Shown here piece after piece: positions 43,809-52,704 of a stretch of DNA of 64,000 nucleotides (position 1 is its first letter; each line of letters opens with the position of its first letter). The translations under genes and the position numbers were made by a program. Location: NCBI RefSeq assembly GCF_004634195.1, contig NZ_SKBP01000002.1, positions 186,001-250,000 of the forward strand. The letters are read 5' to 3'. A model generated the notes under the pieces. It was not told the DNA's origin and searched no databases. It saw nothing but the letters and a program-made list of their open reading frames with translations. The stretch comes from Flavobacterium salilacus subsp. salilacus. GTDB lineage: Bacteria; Bacteroidota; Bacteroidia; Flavobacteriales; Flavobacteriaceae.

Positions 43809-44036
43809 TTATAAATCGAATACTGAGCTTCGTTTTGTATAAACCATATCTTTAAGTCGCAGCCAAAAAGCCAGTGTAAGATATACGCCAAACCAGAGCC
43901 CTACGGTTACAAACGATATATAGATGAAAAACAAACGTACATTGGTAGCCCGCATACCCAATCTGTCGGCAAGGCGCGATGACACGTGAAAGCCGTTGCG
44001 CTCAAAAAAATGACGTATTTTGGTTACTAATGACAT
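43809..44036 (-). CDS. PspC domain protein
   Basis: A 75-residue protein with a PspC-like core: RLADRLGMRATNVRLFFIYI followed by one hydrophobic segment (SFVTVGLWFGVYLTLAFWL). The family acts in membrane-stress responses in other bacteria. It ends 12 bases before the helix-hairpin-helix gene, probably co-transcribed, and has its own promoter match upstream. Confidence 0.8.
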   Translation of the reverse strand: MSLVTKIRHFFERNGFHVSSRLADRLGMRATNVRLFFIYISFVTVGLWFGVYLTLAFWLRLKDMVYTKRSSVFDL

Positions 44037-44066
44037 TGTTTGGTTTTATTCTATAAATTAAGTTCT

Positions 44067-44074
44067 CAAATTTA
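44067..44074 (-). promoter_or_regulatory. -7 promoter element for the PspC gene
   Basis: Minus-strand TAAATTTG matches TAnnTTTG, 30 bases before the start codon. Confidence 0.55.
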
Positions 44075-44104
44075 CACAATCCTGTTTAGGGTACATCAAA
44101 AAAA

Positions 44105-45373
44105 TTACTTTTTCAGCAATTCCAGCCCTATACCGCATTGCATACAGCGTTTGTGGTTACAGTATTCATTTTTAAGCTGTAATAAAGCCTGTGTATCATA
44201 AGCGGAAGTAACGGGCATTTTAAACTGCCTGAATTTCTCTATAATCGAATTCTTTTCAGGGGGCAGTTGTTGCAGTAATTGCAACAGTTCTTCGCTCGTT
44301 TCCTCTCCCCTGCTTTTGGCATAGGCAAATCTAAACGGGATTATGGTGTTTATAATAACAAGGTCGATAAACGATTTGGTAAGTGCTTTTCGTTTTTTCG
44401 GGCTTGCTTTATCAAACGTATAATGGGTTTGCCAATAAGGCGATACCATTACCGAAAATATTTTATAAATATCCTCTATCGAGTTAGAAGCTATAATTTT
44501 TGAAAACAGGTTTTGATGGTTATGATACAGTTGTGCCAACTGCGAAAGGCGAATAGTGGGGAAATTGTCCGGGCGATGCCTAAAAAATTCCGGCTTATTG
44601 ATGTGTGCCGGTTCCAAACGATGTTTAGTAATTATATAGCTGTATCTTGCCATGAGGTCTTTCGGGTAAACATCTTCATACTTCTCATCCAGAAGTCCTG
44701 CCCTGCCCAATAGCAACGCCTCTATATTTTCGGCTTCAAAACTTTCTTTACGCACTACGCTAAAAGGCAATGATTTTGCAAGAGCATAAAATGTTTCCCC
44801 GTTAGTATTCAGCCCAAAGTTTTTAGCAAGGAAACAAAACAGCACCGCCTCCCAGTCGCCATTGGTTGCCGCCGCAAGTTGCAATATGGGTAATGCTTTA
44901 CGTTCTAACCTTTCAAAAAACAAACGCTCTTTCCAGTTTTCCAATACAAAACTATTCAGCGTTTCGAGTTCCTTTTCGCAATAAATCCAGGTTTTAGCAG
45001 ATATGAGTGCATTGTAATTATTGAGTACGGGAGCTTCTACATAATTTTTTAATTCTAAAACAGGTATCTCGGTAGCATCGCTACGCATTACCTCTGTATC
45101 ATGTTCCCACACTACGTGTAGTATTACGTTATCATAAGCAGCATCACGCTCATGGCTGTGCAAATACCAGTCGGACGACTTGATGTGTATCTCTACATTG
45201 CCCGCCCAAGTCTGTTCGCCAATGCGCAATTGTGCATTAAAAAAATCAGGCCCTGATTGTTGCAGGTATTGCCCTGAGTTGATAATCTCTATAGGTTCGC
45301 CCTGTACAGTGGTTAAGTGCTGTATGTTGAATTTTTTAAACTGCCAGATGTGGTGTAGAAAGTCTTCTTTCAT
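44105..45373 (-). CDS. DUF2851 family protein
   Basis: A 422-residue cytoplasmic protein. The start KEDFLHHIWQFKKFN, the block SGPDFFNAQLRIGEQTWAGN and VEIHIKSSDWYLHSHERDAA identify DUF2851, a family widespread in Bacteroidota. Nearly all length is in one domain; the end has a Cys pair in NHKRCMQCGIG. No function is known. The VEIHIKSSDW..H pattern recalls nuclease folds, but I would not assign a reaction. Confidence 0.85.
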   Translation of the reverse strand: MKEDFLHHIWQFKKFNIQHLTTVQGEPIEIINSGQYLQQSGPDFFNAQLRIGEQTWAGNVEIHIKSSDWYLHSHERDAAYDNVILHVVWEHDTEVMRSDATEIPVLELKNYVEAPVLNNYNALISAKTWIYCEKELETLNSFVLENWKERLFFERLERKALPILQLAAATNGDWEAVLFCFLAKNFGLNTNGETFYALAKSLPFSVVRKESFEAENIEALLLGRAGLLDEKYEDVYPKDLMARYSYIITKHRLEPAHINKPEFFRHRPDNFPTIRLSQLAQLYHNHQNLFSKIIASNSIEDIYKIFSVMVSPYWQTHYTFDKASPKKRKALTKSFIDLVIINTIIPFRFAYAKSRGEETSEELLQLLQQLPPEKNSIIEKFRQFKMPVTSAYDTQALLQLKNEYCNHKRCMQCGIGLELLKK

Positions 45374-45426
45374 TTTGCTGTCGGATTGCAGCTAAAATAA
45401 AAAAATTTATAAAACAAGACAGAAAT

Positions 45427-45939
45427 TTATAACCGTAATTGCATTTGATTATTATGCAGCATATACAACTTGGCACACGCCCGCGCATCTGATAATGCCT
45501 CGTGGTGGTTTAAGGCTATACCATGCCTGTCGCTGCACGCTTTCAGGTTGGCAGGCTTGTAGCCCTTAGCACGGTATATACGGCAGGTACATTCCCATCT
45601 GTCAGCTATTTCAAGTTCATCATAATACAAACCATACCAACGCATGGTTTTGGCGAGTACATTTCGGTCAAAAGCTTCATTATGGGCTACAAGCTTCCTC
45701 CCGAACAAACGCTTGTGAATTTCCGGATATAAATCGTCAAACATGGGTTTATCCAATGTTTCAACAGGTTTTATGCCATGTACCATTATATTCCTGTACC
45801 AGTATTCATTATCGGGTGGCTGAATAAGGGTGTAGTACTCCTCTGTAATAATGCCGTCATTTACGGTTACTATACCTACAGCGCAGGCACTGTGCGGATG
45901 CCCTGTTGCAGTTTCGAAATCTATAGCTGTAAAATTCAT
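45427..45939 (-). CDS. 3'-5' exonuclease, DnaQ-like (DEDDh)
   Basis: A 170-residue stand-alone exonuclease. The catalytic acids are visible: D7-F-E9 in AIDFETATG, a middle Asp in HNEAFDRNVL, and H...D in LNHHEALSDARACA, the DEDDh pattern. The family trims 3' ends of DNA or RNA; close relatives are annotated as the epsilon-like subunit of DNA polymerase III. It ends 53 bases before the DUF2851 start and is followed upstream by the CBS gene. Confidence 0.9.
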   Translation of the reverse strand: MNFTAIDFETATGHPHSACAVGIVTVNDGIITEEYYTLIQPPDNEYWYRNIMVHGIKPVETLDKPMFDDLYPEIHKRLFGRKLVAHNEAFDRNVLAKTMRWYGLYYDELEIADRWECTCRIYRAKGYKPANLKACSDRHGIALNHHEALSDARACAKLYMLHNNQMQLRL

Positions 45940-45949
45940 CTAAACAAAA

Positions 45950-45970
45950 AAAGAGCCTTTTCGGCTCTTT
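45950..45970 (-). terminator. Terminator of the cystathionine beta-synthase gene
   Basis: Arms AAAGAGCC and GGCTCTTT with a five-base loop; on the minus strand a run of seven T residues follows. Confidence 0.85.
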
Positions 45971-45989
45971 AAATATAAGGAATTATTAT

Positions 45990-47351
45990 TTATTTGATAG
46001 CACCGATAATATCGTGTTTGGTAATAATGTGGTGTTTACCATCACCTAAATCTACCAATACTGCCTGATTATCTTTGTTTATCAGTTTTGATACTTCATC
46101 GATAGAAGCATTGGCATTTACTATAGGGTATGGTGCGCCCATTATATCTTTTATCGGTTTTTCGGCAATGTCTTTATCCTCTACATAGCTCCTGAACAGA
46201 TCGGTTTCGTCTATCGACCCTACAAAGCCTGTGGTATCTATAACCGGAATTTGTGATATTTTATATTTACGCAGGCGTTCTATAGCATGCGATACTAATT
46301 CTTCCGTGCGCACCACTACCAATGGTTTATCAGCATGGTCTTTAATAAGGTCTTGCGCTTTAGTAATCTCTTCATCAAGAAAGCCACGCTCACGCATCCA
46401 GTCATCATTAAACATTTTGCCCACATAACGGCTACCGCTATCGTGGAATAATACCACAACTACATCATCAGGTTTAAAATGGTCTTTTAGTTGTAATAAA
46501 CCTTTTACGGCTGCCCCGGCAGAGTTACCTACAAAGATGCCTTCTTCCAATGCCAGCCTGCGTGTATATACGGCAGCATCTTTATCAGTTACTTTAGTAA
46601 AGCCGTCTATCAACGAAAAGTCAACATTTTTAGGCAATATATCCTCACCAATACCTTCGGTTATATAGGAGTAAATTTCATTTTCGTCGAAAATACCTGT
46701 TTCATGATATTTTTTAAATACCGAACCATACGTATCTATACCCCATATTTTGATATTAGGGTTTTTCTCTTTCAGGTACTTTGCAACGCCTGATATGGTT
46801 CCGCCTGTACCTACGCCTACTACAAAATGCGTTATTTTGCCTTCGGTTTGTTCCCAAATTTCGGGACCTGTCTGCTCGTAGTGGGCTATAGCGTTAGATG
46901 GGTTATCATATTGGTTTACATACCAAGCGTTCGGCGTTTCTGTAGCCAAACGTTTTGATACGGAATAGTACGAACGCGGGTCGGTAGGCTCTACATCGGT
47001 TGGGCACACCACAACCTTAGCTCCTACTGCCCTTAATATATCCATTTTTTCTTTTGACTGCTTGTCGGAAATTACGCAAATAAGTTTATAGCCTTTTACA
47101 ATAGCGGTGAGTGCAAGCCCCATACCGGTATTGCCCGATGTACCTTCTATAATAGTTCCGCCGGGTTGTAGCCTGCCATCAGCCTCTGCATCTTCTATCA
47201 TTTTAACCGCCATCCTGTCTTTAACAGAGTTACCGGGATTAAAAGTTTCTACTTTTGCCAATACCAAAGCCTCTACATCCTGTGTAACTTTATTAAGTTG
47301 TACAAGGGGTGTGTTACCTATGGTTTCCAGTATATTTTTTGCGTATTTCAT
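45990..47351 (-). CDS. Cystathionine beta-synthase
   Basis: A 453-residue PLP enzyme that condenses serine (or O-acetylserine) with homocysteine or sulfide. The PLP lysine is K44 in NPGNSVKDRMA; the substrate loop EGTSGNTGMGLA and the phosphate loop GVGTGGTISGVAKYLKE follow. After the catalytic domain (to about residue 325) there are two CBS domains (about 335-453), which bind adenosyl ligands in eukaryotic homologues. Cysteine synthase lacks that tail, so this is most likely true cystathionine beta-synthase. Confidence 0.88.
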   Translation of the reverse strand: MKYAKNILETIGNTPLVQLNKVTQDVEALVLAKVETFNPGNSVKDRMAVKMIEDAEADGRLQPGGTIIEGTSGNTGMGLALTAIVKGYKLICVISDKQSKEKMDILRAVGAKVVVCPTDVEPTDPRSYYSVSKRLATETPNAWYVNQYDNPSNAIAHYEQTGPEIWEQTEGKITHFVVGVGTGGTISGVAKYLKEKNPNIKIWGIDTYGSVFKKYHETGIFDENEIYSYITEGIGEDILPKNVDFSLIDGFTKVTDKDAAVYTRRLALEEGIFVGNSAGAAVKGLLQLKDHFKPDDVVVVLFHDSGSRYVGKMFNDDWMRERGFLDEEITKAQDLIKDHADKPLVVVRTEELVSHAIERLRKYKISQIPVIDTTGFVGSIDETDLFRSYVEDKDIAEKPIKDIMGAPYPIVNANASIDEVSKLINKDNQAVLVDLGDGKHHIITKHDIIGAIK

Positions 47352-47384
47352 TTGTAACCTTTATTGTCTTTATAAATAATTGTG

Positions 47385-47392
47385 CAAAGATA
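47385..47392 (-). promoter_or_regulatory. -7 promoter element for the cystathionine beta-synthase gene
   Basis: Minus-strand TATCTTTG matches TAnnTTTG, 33 bases before the start codon. Confidence 0.6.
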
Positions 47393-47437
47393 TTATATCT
47401 TGTGTAAAGAAAATAGTTAATTGATACTCCTTAACGC

Positions 47438-49399
47438 TTAGGTAAAGAAATCCCATATTACACCGAACCTGATTGTAAAATCGCGATAAGGCTGGTTGGG
47501 TGCAGCATAATAGTCATAACCTGTAAAGTTTGAATTAAAATGTTCTGCTTTAAAAAACACTCTGAAGGTTTGTATTTTAGCATTGATAAAGAAGTCGATT
47601 AACGGGTAATCGCCTATCTTCTTTTTTTCCTGTATGTAAAATTCGCCGATAAGCGGGTTATAATCATTAGCATAATAGGATGTAAAGTACTGAAATGTAA
47701 AACCTGTTTGCAGGTACAGTGCCTTTTTAAAAAAATGATCGGAAAAATATAACGTATTCCTTGTCACAAACTCCGGCACATTCAATATCTTATGTGACTG
47801 ATCGACTTGCTGGTACAACACGGTGTTATCTAAAGCCAGCTTCCAAAACTTAAATTCTTTATTTACTTTTAAGGATAAATAGTTAATAGTATTATCATAT
47901 TGTTCAGGCTTAACCAAAAGGCTATCAATATCTGCAGGATTGGTATTATCGGCTTCGTTAAAAAAGTACAAATGATCTTTAAGAATACTGTACTGTAGTG
48001 ATGCTGATACCCATTTTGTTTTTGCTTCTACTTCAAAATTATTTATTTTTTCATTTTTTAAATCCTTTTCATACCAATTATAGTTTTCGTAATCACTTTG
48101 AAAAAGCCTGAAATTAAGATTAGGCAGCTTGTTCATGTTTTGATAGCGTAACGAAACACTGTTTTTTTCATCAAAAGTATATCGTGCTGATGCATCGATA
48201 TTTGCTAATGACTGGTCGGTAATCGAATTGGATAGTAAAACACTCCCTTTCCACTTATCTTTTTGGTAGCTGTAGCGAGCGCCATAGGTGTTAATCCTAT
48301 CACTTAATGAATTGGGTATTGCAATTCCACCTTCAGGGTTAAGAACAATACTATTGTAGTAATAGTTATAGTTATAATCTTCTATATAAAACTCAATATC
48401 GCCTATTGTTTTATTAGAATAAGCCGCTCCAAACATATTATACATTCTGTTATATCTGGTTTTATCATAAATAGATGATGTAAGTGCGCGCCCAAAACGA
48501 GCGGATGGAGTTGGTTGCGTATATTCAAAAAGCTTATGCTCATAATTGAATCTATGGTGCAGCACTATACTGTTAGGATTACTTTTATTAAGCCGGAAAG
48601 TATGATCTATAAAATAACGATTCCCTTTTAGTAATGAGTAGGCATCATTAAAGTAGACTTCCAGCCGAGCACGCTCGTCAAAAGGAGGCTCACTACTTTC
48701 AAAATCTGCTGTATTTACAATACCTCCGTTTTCCTGATTGGAAAAATCCTGTGCCGTCATATGCAGTTTAAGTATATAACGCCTGTCAGTAGTATTATAA
48801 CTGGTAATGAGCCTGAAATTTCCGTTACTGGATAACGAGTTGATATATTTGCCAATAGAACGCAAGCCTTTATAGCCAACAGTAAGGTTTAAATTATCAG
48901 ATGTATTTACGGTAACAGAAGCATCGAGTATTTGCCCCTGCTCTAAAACCGAACGATAAAACAAATCTGTAAAGGGAGTAGCTACATGATAGTAGTTTAT
49001 GTCTTCAACCTCCATGTAGGCAAAATGCTTTGCTCTAAAACCAAATTCCGGAAAAGGGGTATAGTCATTCAAGCCATAATCAAGCGTATTGTAAGTTTGC
49101 CCAATATTATGGAATGGCAATAACCCGAAAATATCCTTACAAAGGTAATTCTCGGCATATTCGTTTTGTATTGTTAATGAGGTATCAACATAAGTAGTAT
49201 CCCGCTCAATACTAATAATTTTATACATATCAATAGTAGCAATACTATCCGAAACTGTTGGAACTGCAGTTGTCCTATTATTACGAGATACACTGGTGGT
49301 ATCTTTAGCCCTTAGGGAGTCCCTTTTTTGTAATACCTGGCTAAAGACCATAAAGGGCAGAAAAAAGAAAAAACAACCTAAAATAAACTTCTTATACAT
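47438..49399 (-). CDS. Putative porin, Bacteroidota beta-barrel family
   Basis: A 653-residue outer-membrane protein. Signal peptide (FILGCFFFFLPFMVFSQ), then a region with YNTLDYGLNDYTPFPEFGFR and RAKHFAYMEVEDINYYHVAT that is typical of the putative porin family, and many alternating-residue strands to the C-terminal aromatic FTIRFGVIWDFFT, a usual barrel-insertion signal. It is thought to form a large channel; substrate unknown. Transcribed alone from a promoter match 21 bases upstream. Confidence 0.85.
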   Translation of the reverse strand: MYKKFILGCFFFFLPFMVFSQVLQKRDSLRAKDTTSVSRNNRTTAVPTVSDSIATIDMYKIISIERDTTYVDTSLTIQNEYAENYLCKDIFGLLPFHNIGQTYNTLDYGLNDYTPFPEFGFRAKHFAYMEVEDINYYHVATPFTDLFYRSVLEQGQILDASVTVNTSDNLNLTVGYKGLRSIGKYINSLSSNGNFRLITSYNTTDRRYILKLHMTAQDFSNQENGGIVNTADFESSEPPFDERARLEVYFNDAYSLLKGNRYFIDHTFRLNKSNPNSIVLHHRFNYEHKLFEYTQPTPSARFGRALTSSIYDKTRYNRMYNMFGAAYSNKTIGDIEFYIEDYNYNYYYNSIVLNPEGGIAIPNSLSDRINTYGARYSYQKDKWKGSVLLSNSITDQSLANIDASARYTFDEKNSVSLRYQNMNKLPNLNFRLFQSDYENYNWYEKDLKNEKINNFEVEAKTKWVSASLQYSILKDHLYFFNEADNTNPADIDSLLVKPEQYDNTINYLSLKVNKEFKFWKLALDNTVLYQQVDQSHKILNVPEFVTRNTLYFSDHFFKKALYLQTGFTFQYFTSYYANDYNPLIGEFYIQEKKKIGDYPLIDFFINAKIQTFRVFFKAEHFNSNFTGYDYYAAPNQPYRDFTIRFGVIWDFFT

Positions 49400-49420
49400 G
49401 AATAGCCTTATAATTCATCG

Positions 49421-49428
49421 CAAAGATA
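49421..49428 (-). promoter_or_regulatory. -7 promoter element for the porin gene
   Basis: Minus-strand TATCTTTG matches TAnnTTTG, 21 bases upstream of the porin start codon. Confidence 0.6.
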
Positions 49429-49454
49429 ATTTTTTATACATTAAAGTGCATAAA

Positions 49455-49480
49455 AAAGCCCGCTTATATAAGCGGGCTTT
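49455..49480 (-). terminator. Terminator of the SusC/SusD operon
   Basis: Arms AAAGCCCGCTT and AAGCGGGCTTT with a four-base loop; T residues follow on the minus strand. Located 17 bases beyond the last lipoprotein gene. Confidence 0.88.
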
Positions 49481-49497
49481 GATTTGTAAAATAATTC

Positions 49498-50349
49498 TTA
49501 CTGTTTAGTCATCTCAAGAGTTATAACGTTGGTAACTGCTTCGGCAGGTTCACCAGCAACTAAGAAAAATCTAAGATTAATTTTAGAATCACAAGAGTCA
49601 AATGTACTGCTTGTGTTATCCTCATTAGGGAAAAATGTAGCAAAATCGTTACTAACAAAAATATCACCTGCTCCTGAATCCGTAAAAAGGTAATTTCCAG
49701 AAAAATTAGGAAAAGAGATATTTGCATTTGAACTAACCGCATCTAAAAATATATGCGTTTCAGAATTCGCATCTTGACCAAACACATTAGAAACAACTAA
49801 TTCATTTGGCTCTTCGCCTGCAACCACTACAGTTTGATATTCAGAATCACCATCTTGTATAGCACTATATGTACCAATAAAAGAGTCTCTACCCTTTCCA
49901 ATCACTACGGCATGAGTTGTTGGTCTTAGACCATCATCTAAACCTATCTGAACATTATCCCTGCTTGTAGAAGCTAAAGTTACAGTAAATTCTATACATG
50001 ATGTTAAAGCTGAATCTGGCAGTGTAAAAACAATATCTCCCGTAAGTTGACCTGAAGGTATATTCATTTCTCCACTATAGTCAACAATACCTTCAGTACT
50101 ACCGCTAACATCCGTAACTGTATAAGCAACATCTAGACCGCTTGTATTTACAGCAGAATGTAACATTACAGGAACTCTAAACTCCGTAGTTAATCCTGTT
50201 ACAACATAAGTAGTTCCTTGGGTTTCGAATTGTACCCAGCCACTTTCAGTATCTGCTCCGAACTTATCTTCGTTCGGATCGTGATAATCACAACTTACAA
50301 AAGCAATGGTTACAAAGCTTAACAGAAGTGCTAATATATTTTTTTTCAT
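49498..50349 (-). CDS. Lipoprotein with Calx-beta-like domain, last gene of SusC/SusD operon
   Basis: A 283-residue lipoprotein: signal peptide ending in FVSCDY (lipidated Cys20). After the anchor the sequence is beta-rich with an Asp-rich EDKFGADTESGWVQFETQGT start, a GEMNIPSGQLTGDIVFTLPD strand pair and a second domain that begins near FIGTYSAIQDGDSEY. It resembles the variable surface lipoproteins that follow SusD in Bacteroidota uptake operons. No catalytic motif visible. It likely binds the substrate at the cell surface; that is inference. Confidence 0.7.
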   Translation of the reverse strand: MKKNILALLLSFVTIAFVSCDYHDPNEDKFGADTESGWVQFETQGTTYVVTGLTTEFRVPVMLHSAVNTSGLDVAYTVTDVSGSTEGIVDYSGEMNIPSGQLTGDIVFTLPDSALTSCIEFTVTLASTSRDNVQIGLDDGLRPTTHAVVIGKGRDSFIGTYSAIQDGDSEYQTVVVAGEEPNELVVSNVFGQDANSETHIFLDAVSSNANISFPNFSGNYLFTDSGAGDIFVSNDFATFFPNEDNTSSTFDSCDSKINLRFFLVAGEPAEAVTNVITLEMTKQ

Positions 50350-50364
50350 AAACTTGGTTTAAAA

Positions 50365-51219
50365 TTAATTTACTTTCGTTAGTCTTATTGTTGTCTGTCT
50401 AGCAGCATCAGCACAACTAGCATCCGGGTCTTCCGTAACAGTAATATCAATTACACTACCATCATTAACATATGTAGCATTACTCAATCCAGGAAGGATT
50501 TTCAAGGTAGCTTCAGTACAACCTATACCTAAGTCAATTTCTCTGGACAGAGATGTTTCGCCACAAGTAAGTGTAAATCTAAACTCATTTTCAAGACCTG
50601 AAACAGCTGCAGAATAAATATCCGCAGCAAAATAACGCTCAAAGTCCGAATCTCCCACTTGAAGCTGTACAATAGAATTGTCTTCAAAAATGAATACATT
50701 ACCTGGATTAATAGGCATTCCTGCTGTCAATTGATTAACTCTATAGTCTCCTGTGAAATCACCATCAAGAGGGCAAACCTCTACAATAGACACAGTGATA
50801 TTCTCAACGTCTGTGTATTCATCAGTTCTGTTACTGATTCTAAACACTAGTTTGTCAGGATTCGTATCAACAAGATTATTATCAACACCTGTTATCGTCA
50901 TAAACCCTTGGTACTTTCCTGCCGGTATGGTGATTGATGTAGGCAGTGTATAGGTTTCAGGTATAGCATCTGTCTCCTCTTCCACAATCTCGATCTGATA
51001 AGTTCTGTCTACAGACGAAACTGTACTTGAATTCAAGGTAACTTCAACACTTCCTGTATCATCAATTCTTACCGGTAAAGTATAACTTGATGCTGAAAAG
51101 CTAAGAAAAGTATCATTGCTCTCAGCGCCATTGTAAACAACGGGCTCAACGTCCCCACAGGATACAACCATAAGTGAAGACAATAATAATAAAGATTTGA
51201 ATATATTTTTCATTTGCAT
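50365..51219 (-). CDS. Second surface lipoprotein of the SusC/SusD operon
   Basis: A 284-residue lipoprotein with lipobox LMVVSCGD (Cys21). The first domain (about 25-145) is Calx-beta-like (AGKYQGFMTITGVDNNLVDT, FRISNRTDEYTDVEN), and the second starts around VCPLDGDFTGDYRVNQL and carries several Cys residues (VCPL, LTCGE, GIGCTEA, ASCADA) that could form disulfides. The arrangement and spacing are like the next gene but sequence identity is low. It lies 7 bases after susD-like and 15 bases before the second lipoprotein. Confidence 0.7.
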   Translation of the reverse strand: MQMKNIFKSLLLLSSLMVVSCGDVEPVVYNGAESNDTFLSFSASSYTLPVRIDDTGSVEVTLNSSTVSSVDRTYQIEIVEEETDAIPETYTLPTSITIPAGKYQGFMTITGVDNNLVDTNPDKLVFRISNRTDEYTDVENITVSIVEVCPLDGDFTGDYRVNQLTAGMPINPGNVFIFEDNSIVQLQVGDSDFERYFAADIYSAAVSGLENEFRFTLTCGETSLSREIDLGIGCTEATLKILPGLSNATYVNDGSVIDITVTEDPDASCADAARQTTIRLTKVN

Positions 51220-51225
51220 TTTTTT

Positions 51226-52692
51226 TTAATAATTAGGATTCTGTTGAATCGTATTATTTGCGTTAAGTTCGCTATTTGGTATAGGCATTGTGAATAAGTA
51301 GCTTGTAGGAGCTAAATCACATGGTGCCTCAAAAGAACCACAATCACGAGAATCTCTATTGATACCTACGTTAATTTCTGCACCAATTCTCTTGATATCT
51401 AAATATCTATGCCCTTCATAACATAGCTCTTTACGTCTTTCTACCATTATATCAGCCAATGCTACATTAAGATTGGCATAATTAGGAAGGGCAGGAGTAC
51501 CCGCAATTCTGGCATCTCTTAAAGATCTAACACTTTGAGCAGCTCCTGTAAGGTTACCTTGTCTTGCCTGAACCTCAGCTTTTATTAGCAACATTTCTGA
51601 AGACCTGAACAGTTTACAGTGGTTTGATAACAGACCGTTACTACTACCCGGATATTTATTTATTAATATTACTCTATTAGCTCCAGATAATACACTACTA
51701 TTATCGACAAATACCTGTTTTCTAACATCGTCATCAGCGTATAGATCAAATAGCTCATTAGACATTTCAAAGAAAGGACTACCTGAAATATTTGTTTCAT
51801 TAGCATAGAACATACCCGCAATATTATTATCAGAAACACCTCTAAACAGAGTGAAAACATCCTCATCAACTGTTGATAGATTAGCATCACTCCAAAAGCC
51901 TGAATATGCTTCAAAATCAGTGATAATAGGATGGTCTTCTAATATTGAATCAGCAATTGCCTCTATTGAAGCATAATCAGATGTATTACCTTGGAAAAGT
52001 AAGACTCTTGCTCTTAAGAATTGGATTGCATTCTGAGTGATATAAAAATTATCTGTCGCCGTAGGATTTACAAGTGCCTGGGCATCATTTATATCATTTA
52101 AAATAAACTCAAAACATTCACCTACTGTATTTCTTGGATAAACTTCACCTAGAGGTGGTACAAAATCCATTATAATCACACCTGGAGAATCCGGAGCTTT
52201 ATAATCCACGACAAAATATTGCATTAATTCAAAATGACATAAAGCTCTTAATGCAATTAACTGTCCTTTTATATGATCAGCACGGGCAATATCAGCTTCA
52301 GAAGCATTTTCTAATACTCTGTCGATATTTCTTAATACCCTGTTAGCAAAGTTGATTGTTCCATATCTGCTATTCCATATTGAATTAGGAAAACCTGTAT
52401 TAGTGTTTACAGTAAAACCGTAAACTTCACTACCCTGATTATTATTTTGAATACCTCTTTTTATATTATCAGTAATAACTGCATTTAATAAAAATGAGTT
52501 ACCCACACCATTACTCGCAGCATCGGGTGCATAGGTAGCATATACTCCGTTGAGACCCGTTTGGAGATCATCAACATTTCTATATGCGGCTTCTTCACTC
52601 AGTTCTCCATCCTGAATGATATCCGTTGCATCTTCACATGAAGTGAAAGATACGAACAAAGCCAATAAACATAGATTGAATATTTTTTTCAT
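51226..52692 (-). CDS. SusD/RagB family nutrient-binding lipoprotein
   Basis: A 488-residue surface lipoprotein that caps the TonB-dependent channel made by the next gene. Lipobox FTSCED (Cys20), SusD N-terminal helices (ALCHFELMQYFVVDYKAPDS is the typical A-L-R-A-H-F-E segment with Cys for Ala/His), and the C-terminal VERRKELCYEGHRYLDIKR motif. Final NPNY is the usual SusD end. It is 12 bases downstream of the SusC-like gene. Confidence 0.95.
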   Translation of the reverse strand: MKKIFNLCLLALFVSFTSCEDATDIIQDGELSEEAAYRNVDDLQTGLNGVYATYAPDAASNGVGNSFLLNAVITDNIKRGIQNNNQGSEVYGFTVNTNTGFPNSIWNSRYGTINFANRVLRNIDRVLENASEADIARADHIKGQLIALRALCHFELMQYFVVDYKAPDSPGVIIMDFVPPLGEVYPRNTVGECFEFILNDINDAQALVNPTATDNFYITQNAIQFLRARVLLFQGNTSDYASIEAIADSILEDHPIITDFEAYSGFWSDANLSTVDEDVFTLFRGVSDNNIAGMFYANETNISGSPFFEMSNELFDLYADDDVRKQVFVDNSSVLSGANRVILINKYPGSSNGLLSNHCKLFRSSEMLLIKAEVQARQGNLTGAAQSVRSLRDARIAGTPALPNYANLNVALADIMVERRKELCYEGHRYLDIKRIGAEINVGINRDSRDCGSFEAPCDLAPTSYLFTMPIPNSELNANNTIQQNPNY

Positions 52693-52704
52693 ATTTGTTT
52701 TTTT